Shown: positions 47,490-59,220 of the stretch, piece by piece
Layout of the letters: every line of letters starts with the position of its first letter
Position numbering within the stretch: the stretch's first letter is position 1
Source: JADJWR01 sp963847675
GTDB lineage: Bacteria; Pseudomonadota; Gammaproteobacteria; Burkholderiales; Burkholderiaceae_F
DNA: 64,000 nucleotides
Direction: 5' to 3'
Assembly: GCA_963847675.1 (NCBI GenBank)
Contig: CAWKAP010000005.1
Span: 404,030-468,029, forward strand
Program-made: the position numbers and the translations under genes
The notes under the pieces: model-generated
Told to the model about the DNA's origin: nothing
The model's input: only the letters and a program-made list of their open reading frames with translations
Databases searched by the model: none

Positions 47490-47597
47490 ATGGAATTCCT
47501 CCTCGCCGCCATCGGGCTGGCCGTTGCCGTGTGGATGATCGTGTCGGCGCGCAAGCGCCATCGCGACGAGCCGCCCGAGAAGCCGCCGGGCCAATGA
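47490..47597 (+). CDS. Small single-helix membrane protein (35 residues), hypothetical
   Basis: The frame starts at an ATG 15 bases after the SPFH stop and encodes MEFLLAAIGLAVAVWMIVSA, then a short basic and proline-rich tail ending KPPGQ. One membrane helix and a cytoplasmic charged tail are predicted. The position suggests a third member of the NfeD-SPFH unit. There is no family match that I recognise and the ribosome site is weak. Confidence 0.4.
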   Translation: MEFLLAAIGLAVAVWMIVSARKRHRDEPPEKPPGQ

Positions 47598-47636
47598 GAA
47601 CGCCGGCTGGCTGCGACGGCCGGAGGCGTCACGGGC

Positions 47637-49112
47637 TCACAGGTGGTAGTCCATCGCGAGCCGCGACTGCAGGTCCCGCGACAGCTTGAATGCCTCCTTC
47701 AGCGTGCGGCGGTCGAGTTCGTTCAGCTTCCTCGGGTCGATCCGGTTGGCACCGTCCTCGGGAGGAAACTCGTCCAGCGTGGCCTGGTGCGCGAGTCGGA
47801 TGCGCTGCAGGGTGAAGAAAGCCGCGAGCATCGACTCCGCCTCGGCGGCAGGCAGGACGCCGGCACCGGCAGCCGCACGCAGCCGGTCCGCGGTGTTGGT
47901 CTGCGGCAGCGCGTGCGCCAGCGAGTAGACGCGCGCCGCATCGACGAACGGCCGCACGCCGTACATCTTCAGGTTGATCGTGCCCGGGGCGCCGGGCGCG
48001 TCTTCGGTGACGAAGTCGCGCCAGCGCGCCAGCGGCGGCTTCGCCTGCAGTGCGGTCTCCGCCAGCAGGCGCAGGAAGTTCGGCCGCTTGCGGGTGACGC
48101 CGAGAAGCCAGCGGCGCAGGTCGGCCGCCAGCCGCGCGTCGCCGGACAGCGCGCGGAAGTCGAAGCAGATGGCCGCGTCGAGCAGCGCCTTCGGCTCGGA
48201 GTTCTCGAGCCATCCGGAGAGCTTCGCCTGCCATTCCTCGAACGACAGGCAAAGCGCCGGATTCGACGCCATCACGTTGCCCTTGCACAGCGGAAAACCG
48301 CAGGCATCGAGCGCCTCGTTGACCTCGCGCGCGAACGGCAGCAGCGACTCTCGCACGGTGTCGGGCCCGGCCCCGTCGTGGGCGGCGAACAGCAGCCCGT
48401 TGTCCTGGTCGGTGGCGAACGTCTGTTCGAGCCGCCCCTCGCTGCCGAAGGCGAGCCAGCACCAGCTGATGCGGTCCAATGCGTGACGCTTGCGCACCAG
48501 TTCGATGATCCGCTCGCTGATGCGGTCGTTGAGGACCGAAACGAACAGCGTCAGCCGCTCGGCCGCGACGCCTTCCTCGACCAGCATGCGCGTCAGGCGG
48601 CGCACGCGGCCGGCGAGCGCGGCCAGCGCGTCGACGTCGCGCGCGAGGCGGATTTCCACCGTCAGCTCGCCCAGCCCGAGCCGCTGCAGCGAGAACAGAT
48701 CGCGCTCCGAGACCACGCCGATCAGGCGGTCCTCCTTCGTGACCAGCACGTGCCGGATGCGATGCTCGATCATCAGCAGCGCCGCCTCGTACGCGGGCGT
48801 GTGCTCGGGAAGGGCCAGCGGCTCGCGGACCATGACCTCGGCGATCGGCGCGTCGAGACGCATCGCCGGCATCACGCGCAGCAGGTCGCGCTCGGTGAAG
48901 ATGCCGCTGGGCCGGCTGCCGGCATCGACCACGACGATCGCGCCGACCCGCGCCTCGTGCATGCGCTGCACGGCCGTGCGCACCGTGTCGCCTTCGACGC
49001 AGACGATCGGCTCGCGGCGCAGCAGGCTGCGCAGCGGCAGGGCCAGGGTCTGCTGCTCGGCGATGAGCCGACGCTCGAGGATGCTGTCGGGTTCGGAGAC
49101 GGGACGGGACAT
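47637..49112 (-). CDS. CBS-domain protein with DUF294 nucleotidyltransferase-like domains
   Basis: The 491-residue protein has two CBS domains (about residues 35-150: GAIVVVDAGSRPSGIFTERD; HVLVTKEDRLIGVVSERD), which usually bind adenine nucleotides. The DUF294 nucleotidyltransferase-like region follows with the key motif FGSEGRLEQTFATDQDNGL, containing the DxD pair. A helical C-terminal DUF294 domain completes it. Such proteins may uridylylate or otherwise regulate partners; this is inference from the fold. It lies downstream of the transporter-sensor kinase gene on the same strand with a 206-base gap. Confidence 0.85.
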   Translation of the reverse strand: MSRPVSEPDSILERRLIAEQQTLALPLRSLLRREPIVCVEGDTVRTAVQRMHEARVGAIVVVDAGSRPSGIFTERDLLRVMPAMRLDAPIAEVMVREPLALPEHTPAYEAALLMIEHRIRHVLVTKEDRLIGVVSERDLFSLQRLGLGELTVEIRLARDVDALAALAGRVRRLTRMLVEEGVAAERLTLFVSVLNDRISERIIELVRKRHALDRISWCWLAFGSEGRLEQTFATDQDNGLLFAAHDGAGPDTVRESLLPFAREVNEALDACGFPLCKGNVMASNPALCLSFEEWQAKLSGWLENSEPKALLDAAICFDFRALSGDARLAADLRRWLLGVTRKRPNFLRLLAETALQAKPPLARWRDFVTEDAPGAPGTINLKMYGVRPFVDAARVYSLAHALPQTNTADRLRAAAGAGVLPAAEAESMLAAFFTLQRIRLAHQATLDEFPPEDGANRIDPRKLNELDRRTLKEAFKLSRDLQSRLAMDYHL

Positions 49113-49318
49113 GGCGCGGTTCGGGTTCGGGCTTTCAGTCGCGGCGACCGCTGGCGCAGGGCAGGAACCCGCGCCGCATGAGCATGTTCCGCTCGTCGTC
49201 GACGATCAGAACTCTGCAGGAAGGTTCGCGCGGCCCTTTGCCCGTGTATCGGCGCCCGCCACTTTACGTGTTCGGTGCCGTGGCACTTTGCGCCAGATCG
49301 AATCGCCGCCTGGCCGGA

Positions 49319-52082
<2,764 letters not shown>

Positions 52083-52094
52083 GGGAGCAAAGGC

Positions 52095-52289
52095 TCAGTC
52101 GTCGCGTTCGACGGCGCGCGCCATCAGCGCGATCAGCACGGTCCACGCGCCGAAGATCCACGCGTAGAGCAGCGGCACGCCGAAGAACGTGCCGGGCCGG
52201 TTGAACAGCGCCAGCACGGGATAGTTGAACAGCAGACCGCCCAGCATGGCGAGCGCGACCAGCCTCGCGGACCTGCGTCCCGGCTTCAT
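52095..52289 (-). CDS. Small membrane protein upstream of the transporter-kinase, CbrX-like
   Basis: The 64-residue product has a basic N-terminus and two predicted membrane helices (LVALAMLGGLLFNYPVLALF and FGVPLLYAWIFGAWTVLIAL), ending ERDD. It ends 12 bases before the kinase start. A small protein in this position is known as CbrX in Pseudomonas; I draw the parallel from size and place only. It may be a transporter accessory subunit. Confidence 0.6.
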   Translation of the reverse strand: MKPGRRSARLVALAMLGGLLFNYPVLALFNRPGTFFGVPLLYAWIFGAWTVLIALMARAVERDD

Positions 52290-52409
52290 GATCCTGTCTC
52301 CTCGGCCATGTCGCGGCGCGCTGCCCGTCTCGCGGTCGGCGGCCGGATCGGCGGATACGGTAAGCGGCGCTGCTCGACGCTGTCAAACCTTCGCGAAGCC
52401 CGCCACGCT

Positions 52410-52859
52410 TCAGCGCCGCGACTGCTTCATCAGTCGCTGCTGCTCGCGCTTCCAGTCCTTCTCGCGCGTGGCGTCGCGCTTCTCGAACTGCCGCTTGCCC
52501 TTGGCCAAGCCGATGTTCAGCTTGATGCGGCCCTTGCTGAAGTGCAGGTCGAGCGGCACAAGCGTGTAGCCGGAACGCTCCACCTTGCCGATCAGCTTGC
52601 GGATCTCGGCGGCGTTGAGCAGCAGCTTTCGCGTGCGGGTCGGGTCAGGGTGGATGTGCGTGGAGGCGGTCTTCAGTGGCGTGATGTGCGCGTTGAGCAG
52701 GTAGATCGCGCCGCCACGCACGATGACATAGGCCTCCTTCAGCTGCGCCTGCCCGGCGCGGATGGCCTTGACCTCCCAGCCCTCGAGCACGAGGCCGGCT
52801 TCGAAGCGTTCCTCGACCGTGTAGTCGAAGAAGGCCTTTTTGTTCTGGACGATGGACAT
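52410..52859 (-). CDS. smpB: SsrA-binding protein
   Basis: SmpB carries tmRNA to stalled ribosomes. The ATG at 52859 gives 149 residues beginning MSIVQNKKAFFDYTVEERFE, with LEGWEVKAIRAGQAQLKE, LLNAHITPL, and the basic C-terminal tail KGKRQFEKRDATREKDW that folds into the mRNA channel. An upstream in-frame ATG adds 14 residues without family support. No tmRNA gene was found nearby. Confidence 0.96.
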   Translation of the reverse strand: MSIVQNKKAFFDYTVEERFEAGLVLEGWEVKAIRAGQAQLKEAYVIVRGGAIYLLNAHITPLKTASTHIHPDPTRTRKLLLNAAEIRKLIGKVERSGYTLVPLDLHFSKGRIKLNIGLAKGKRQFEKRDATREKDWKREQQRLMKQSRR

Positions 52860-52909
52860 CGGCGGCGCGGGCGCGGCAGACGCGCCGCTATGATCCCGCA
52901 TTATCGATC

Positions 52910-53347
52910 ATGCATCGCGTCGAACGCAGCGTACTGGTTCCGTACACCGCCGAGCAGATGTACGAGCTCGTCGCAGCGGTGAGGGACTACCCGAAATTCC
53001 TGCCCTGGTGCGCGGGCACCCATGTGCGCCCGCGCCGCGACGGGCGGGTCGACGCAACGATCGAGATCCACTATCGCGGCGTGCGCAGCCGCTTCACCAC
53101 CTGCAACGACAACCGCGCGCCAGAAAGCATCCACATGACGCTGGTCGACGGGCCGTTCCGGCGCCTGGCAGGCAACTGGGACTTCCGGCCGTTGCGCGCG
53201 GATGCCTGCAAGGTGCATCTGCACCTGCACTACGACTTCGCTCCGGGTCTGCTCGGCCGCGCGATCGCGCCGGTGTTCGACGGCATCGCCGGCTCGCTGG
53301 TCGACTCCTTCACGCGCCGCGCGGAGGCACTTTATGAAGGCCGCTGA
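52910..53347 (+). CDS. ratA: RatA/COQ10-like START-domain protein
   Basis: The 145-residue protein matches the polyketide-cyclase/START group: VERSVLVPYTAEQMYELVAA, VRDYPKFLPWC, and a C-terminal helix with AGSLVDSFTRRAEALY. E. coli RatA has been reported to block 70S assembly, and the related COQ10 proteins bind ubiquinone; which function applies here is not known. It is divergent from smpB and its stop overlaps rnfH by 14 bases, the conserved smpB-ratA-rnfH order. Confidence 0.92.
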   Translation: MHRVERSVLVPYTAEQMYELVAAVRDYPKFLPWCAGTHVRPRRDGRVDATIEIHYRGVRSRFTTCNDNRAPESIHMTLVDGPFRRLAGNWDFRPLRADACKVHLHLHYDFAPGLLGRAIAPVFDGIAGSLVDSFTRRAEALYEGR

Positions 53348-53666
53348 AGACGAGGCCGGGCTGCGCGTCAGCGTGGTCTACCTGCGGCCGGGGCTGGCGT
53401 TCGAGAAGGCGCTGCGGCTGCCGGCGGGCGCCAGCGTCGGCTCGGCGATCGAGGCCAGCGGGATCCGCGACGCGGTGGCCGAGCTTGCGGACGCGGAACT
53501 GGAAGTCGGCGTGTTCAGCCAGTTGCGCAAACCGGCCGATCCGCTCTACGACGGCGACCGCGTCGAGGTCTACCGTCCGTTGACGATCGACCCGAAGGAG
53601 GCGCGCCGGGTCAGGGTTGCAGTGCGGCGGCGGCGCAAGGCGAGCAGACCGCTTTCCGGCGGCTGA
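53334..53666 (+). CDS. rnfH: RnfH-family ubiquitin-like protein
   Basis: RnfH (RatB) proteins have the beta-grasp fold. The 110-residue product has LRVSVVYLRPG, a helical part ASVGSAIEASGI, and the family-defining C-terminal segment GDRVEVYRPLTIDPKEARR. The function is poorly known. It begins inside ratA, so translation is coupled. Confidence 0.9.
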   Translation: MKAAEDEAGLRVSVVYLRPGLAFEKALRLPAGASVGSAIEASGIRDAVAELADAELEVGVFSQLRKPADPLYDGDRVEVYRPLTIDPKEARRVRVAVRRRRKASRPLSGG

Positions 53667-53678
53667 GTCGGCCGCTGC

Positions 53679-54221
53679 TCAGCGGCACTGCTGTTCGATC
53701 TGAGAGCGCGTGCGCTCGGTTTCGCTGGCGCGCGCCGCGTCGTCGAGAAATTCCTGCTGGCCGGCGGCGTTCAGGCGCGCGACGCGGAAGCCGCCTTCGA
53801 GTGCGCGCTGGTAGGCGCGCAGCCTTTCGCAGTTCTCGGCAATCTGCGCCTTGCGCGACTCTTCGTCGGCGGTCTTCTTTTCGGCGGCGGCCAGCTGTTG
53901 CTGGCGCCGGCGTAACTCGATCTCGCGTTCGACGTACGTCGGCGCTCGGGGCGGGGCCGCGGCCCGCGTCGGCTCGGGCGGCGCCTTCGCTTCGGCGGGA
54001 GCTTCAGTCGGTACCTCCGGCAGGGCATCGGTACGCGGGGCGGGTGCTGCCGGCGGCTGGCGCACGATGTCCCGGGCCGCAACCGAACTCGGCGGCGGAA
54101 CATCCGAATACACCATCCGGCCGGTGGCGTCGCGCCAGGCCCACTGCGCGGCCGCAGGCGCGGCGCAGGCGAGCGCGGCTGTCGAAAGGGCCGCCAGCAG
54201 CAACGTTTTTGCCGGGTTCAT
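53679..54221 (-). CDS. DUF4124 domain-containing periplasmic protein
   Basis: The 180-residue protein has a signal peptide (MNPAKTLLLAALSTAALACA, cleavage after APAAAQ) and the DUF4124 motif WAWRDATGRMVYSDVPPP. A proline- and alanine-rich linker, then a charged helix (YVEREIELRRRQQQLAAAEK) and LNAAGQQEFLDD follow. DUF4124 proteins have no fixed function; the location before guaB is frequent in betaproteobacteria. Confidence 0.82.
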   Translation of the reverse strand: MNPAKTLLLAALSTAALACAAPAAAQWAWRDATGRMVYSDVPPPSSVAARDIVRQPPAAPAPRTDALPEVPTEAPAEAKAPPEPTRAAAPPRAPTYVEREIELRRRQQQLAAAEKKTADEESRKAQIAENCERLRAYQRALEGGFRVARLNAAGQQEFLDDAARASETERTRSQIEQQCR

Positions 54222-54327
54222 CGCAAATCCTCCGTGGCCAAGCGGAATTGTCGTGGAGCAACCGGCTCACTGGCAATTGCATCGCCTTCGCCTGTCCAGC
54301 CTAGGCCGGTGCGTCGATACGCCTGCG

Positions 54328-54333
54328 TATAAT
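54328..54333 (+). promoter_or_regulatory. Candidate -10 box of guaB
   Basis: A perfect TATAAT lies 27 bases before the guaB start. A good -35 was not found at the expected distance. The start point would leave a leader of about 20 bases with the ATGAGGAT ribosome site. Confidence 0.4.
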
Positions 54334-54359
54334 CCCATTTTGCGTCATGAGGATTTGCC

Positions 54360-55821
54360 ATGCGGTTGAGCGAAAAAGCGCTGACCTTCGATGACGTTCT
54401 GCTCCTTCCGGCCTATTCGGCCGTCCTTCCCCGCGACACCCAACTTTCCACCCGTCTCACGCGCAACATCGCGCTGAACCTGCCGCTCGTTTCGGCGGCG
54501 ATGGACACGGTGACCGAGGCGCCGCTGGCGATCACGCTGGCCCAGGAAGGCGGCATCGGCATCGTCCACAAGAACCTGAGCCCGCAGAAGCAGGCTGCCG
54601 AGGTCGCCAAGGTCAAGCGCTTCGAGGCCGGCGTGCTGCGCGATCCGATCACCATCACGCCAGACATGCCGGTGCGGGAGGCGATCGCGCTGCAGAGAAC
54701 GAACCGGATTTCGGGCCTGCCGGTGGTCGAGGGCAAGCGCGTCGTCGGCATCGTGACCAACCGCGACCTGCGCTTCGAGGAGCGGCTCGACGTGCCGGTG
54801 GCCGAGATCATGACCCCGCGCGAGAAGCTGATCACGGTGCGGGAGGGGGCCAGCCTCGACGAAGCCAAGGCGCTGATGCACCGGCACCGGCTCGAGCGCG
54901 TGCTGGTCGTCAACGGCGACTCCGAGCTGCGCGGGCTGATCACGGTCAAGGACATCACCAAGGCGACCGAGCATCCGAACGCGGCCAAGGACGAATTCGG
55001 CAAGCTGCGCGTGGGTGCGGCGATCAGCACCGGCGGCGGACTCCGACGAGCGTGCCGAACTGCTGGTCAAGGCCGGCGCCGATGTGCTGGTGGTCGATAC
55101 GGCGCACGGGCACAGCCAGGGCGTGCTCGACCGGGTCGCGTGGGTGAAGAAGAACTTCCCGAAGGTCGACGTGATCGGCGGCAACATCGCGACCGCGGCG
55201 GCGGCCAGGGCGCTGCTCGATTCCGGCGCCGACGGCGTCAAGGTCGGCATCGGCCCGGGATCGATCTGCACCACGCGGGTGGTCACCGGCGTCGGCGTGC
55301 CGCAGATCACCGCGGTGTCCAACGTGGCGAAGGCGCTGGCCGGCACGGGCGTGCCGCTGATCGCCGACGGCGGGATCCGCTACTCGGGCGACATTGCCAA
55401 GGTACTGGCGGCGGGCGCCTGGAGCGTGATGCTCGGCAGCATGTTCGCCGGGACCGAGGAAGCGCCGGGCGAGGTGATCCTCTACCAGGGCCGCTCGTAC
55501 AAGAGCTACCGCGGCATGGGCAGCCTGGGCGCGATGCAGCAGGGTTCGGCCGAGCGCTACTTCCAGGACAACGATGCCAACGTCGACAAGTTCGTTCCCG
55601 AGGGGATCGAGGGCCGGGTCCCCTACAAGGGCAGCGTGCTGACGATCGTCTTCCAGCTCGCCGGCGGCATCCGTTCCGCGCTCGGCTACTGCGGCTGCCA
55701 CAGCATCGAGGAGATGCGCACTCGCGCGGAGTTCGTCGAGATCACGCACGCCGGCGTGCGCGAGTCGCACGTGCACGACGTGCAGATCACCAAAGAGGCA
55801 CCGAATTACCGCGTGGAGTAG
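54360..55821 (+). CDS. guaB: Inosine-5'-monophosphate dehydrogenase, one frameshift in the middle
   Basis: GuaB oxidises IMP to XMP, the committed step to GMP. The protein starts MRLSEKALTFDDVLLLPAYS and has two CBS domains inserted in the barrel (about residues 95-205). At VGAAISTGG the frame shifts. The next frame resumes DSDERAELLVKAGADVLVVD and continues with GIGPGSICTTRVVTGVG (catalytic Cys) and YKSYRGMGSLGAM to the stop at 55821. One extra G near 55038 explains it; without it the protein is 486 residues, the normal size. Because guaB is normally essential in this pathway, a consensus error is the best explanation. Confidence 0.9.
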
Positions 55822-55916
55822 GTTGGACCGTCGGGCGTCCCCCAAGTCGGCGACACCGCGGGTGCTTCCCGGCTCTTCCCACGGGCGCCGCCAGGCGCCC
55901 GACGACTGAAGCGAGC

Positions 55917-57482
<1,566 letters not shown>

Positions 57483-57490
57483 CCCAAATC

Positions 57491-57532
57491 ATATGCAAAA
57501 CTCTTGATATTTCGTCTAGTTTTGCGTATGTT
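57491..57532 (+). promoter_or_regulatory. abiE promoter overlapped by an inverted-repeat operator
   Basis: TTGATA (57504-57509), a 17-base spacer and TATGTT (57527-57532) form a good sigma70 promoter. ATATGCAAAACT (57491-57502) and AGTTTTGCGTAT (518-529 of this line, 57518-57529) are inverted copies with 11 of 12 bases matching and cover the promoter. AbiEi antitoxins are known to repress their own operon by binding inverted repeats. The predicted start point falls at the AbiEi ATG, implying a leaderless message. Confidence 0.7.
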
Positions 57533-57537
57533 TTGGC

Positions 57538-58355
57538 ATGGCTTCCCTTGAGTCCTTCCTCGACGATCTGCTTGCCCGCGGGCGTGCCTACTTCTCCCGG
57601 GATGAGGTGGCCGCTGCGCTTGGCCTGAAGCCGTCGGCACTGGCGGCGGCGATCACGCGCGGGATCAACAAGCGCCGCCTGGCGAACCCCAGGCACGGCT
57701 TCTATCTCATCCTGCGCCCAGAAGATCAGATCGCCGGCGCGCCGGACCCCGTGAAATGGATCGACCCGCTGATGAAGCATCAGGGGATCGACTACCGAGT
57801 TTCGCTGCTGCGTGCGGCGGCGTTCCACGGCGCCTCGCACCAAGCCAGCATGGTGTTCCAGGTTGTCGTCCCGAGGCAGTTGCGGGACTTCGATCTGGGT
57901 CGCCATCGCCTGCAGTTCGTTACCAGGGTCCGGACGCTTTCAGGCAGGTCAATCAGGAAGTTGTTGGTCGACCAGATGAAGAGCGACGCCGGCTTCGCCA
58001 CGGTGGCTGGCGTCGAGCTGACGCTGCTCGATTGCATGCGCTACTTTCACAAGGCGGCTGGCATCAACGGCGTCGCGCAGATCGTCAAGGATATCGGCGC
58101 CAAGGCCAGCCCGCGCCTGCTCGCAGAAGGCGGCCGGCGCCTACGAGAATTCGGCGGTCCGCCGCTCGGCTACCTGCTCGATCTGGCGGGACACGCGCGC
58201 CAGGCCGACGCGCTGCAAGGGTTCGTGAAACGTGCCAGGACGGCACTGCCGCTGGATCTGGCCGTGAGGCCAATCGTGAAAGCGCTGGCGCAGGCTGACG
58301 AGCGAAACCCAAAGTGGAAGCTATGGTCAATGAAGCGGTGGAGGTCGCGGAAGCG
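57538..58355 (+). CDS. abiEi: AbiEi-family antitoxin of a type IV toxin-antitoxin system
   Basis: AbiEi pairs with the nucleotidyltransferase toxin AbiEii and represses the operon. The product has an N-terminal winged helix (RAYFSRDEVAAALGLKPSAL; INKRRLANPRHGFYLI), then the AbiEi C-terminal fold with YRVSLLRAAAFHGASHQ, FQVVVPRQLRDFDLG and the late LGYLLDLAGH. The frame is clean until about 58322. There a base seems lost, and the family's usual ending (LMVNEAVEV-like) appears in the next frame. The true stop and the AbiEii start are close to 58355; as assembled the frame runs on to 58521. Confidence 0.85.
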
Positions 58356-59182
58356 ATTCCCACCGCCTTTCTGCAGGCGTGGAGCGTCGAAAGCGCCCTG
58401 GCCGGACCTGAGGCAGGTCGAGCAGGACCTGATCATCAGTCGCGCCGGTGCGCGACCTGTTCACTGCGCGGCGTTGAAGGGGAAGATCGCATTCGCGGTG
58501 GGACGGCAATTCACGAGCTGATCTTCAGCATCCGCTGCGCGACTCGGAGGATACGATCTCGTCATGACGCATCCCGAAGCCACAGTGGCACGGTCGACGC
58601 GATTCGCGCGGCGCGTCGTGGCTCGGGAAGTGCGCGGGGAACAGGCCGGGAACGATGCACCTGGTGTTCAAGTTGACGCCGAGATCGAAGCGGAGCGACA
58701 GTCAAGCCAGAAGTGTCGGGAAGCGATACGCGAGCACGCCCGAGCAGGCGGTGTTCGAACGCTATCCGTTCGCCGTGGAAAGCCGAGCTGGTACAGCGGA
58801 AGCGCAGATCATGCTCCAGGCCGAGGGCTGTTGGCAGGTCGAAGCGGCGCGCACTGCGCAGCGGCGTAAGGAACCGCGAGCCGTCGGATCTGCAGACCAG
58901 GACTCGAACAGCTGCCGCTGGATCCGGAGCAAGTCTCGCTGTTTCGACCACTACGACGCCCTGGAGGGCAAGTCGATCACGCGGCCCTGGCCGAGCAGCG
59001 CATGCGGGAGAGATTGAACGCGAGCTCTGAGAGGCATCGGCTGAGTTCCGGGCGCGTGCGCGCGAGCGATGCGGATGATCTCAGCGTTCGAGCGCGTTTG
59101 GACCGAGCTGATCGCGCGAATCGGTGGAGCAGCATGGAAGCTCTCCGCTGCGGTCATCGAGGAATGGCGTGCAAGGCGGTAG
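58355..59182 (+). pseudogene. abiEii: AbiEii-family nucleotidyltransferase toxin, multiple frameshifts as assembled
   Basis: AbiEii toxins are nucleotidyltransferases; relatives modify tRNA and stop translation to abort phage growth. Family landmarks appear in order but in changing frames: IPTAFLQAW, VEQDLIISRA, IRGGTAIHEL (nucleotide-binding), the SED-LVMTHPEA acidic motif after repair, MHLVFKLTP, ERYPFAVES, and the C-terminal AFERVWTELIARI ending at 59182. Repair needs single bases added or removed at roughly every 60-100 bases. Similarity between breaks is high and stops are few, which argues for sequencing error rather than old decay. Start is approximate. Confidence 0.75.
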
Positions 59183-59220
59183 CCGGCGTTGCTGACGCTC
59201 CCAGATCGGCAACACCCTGA

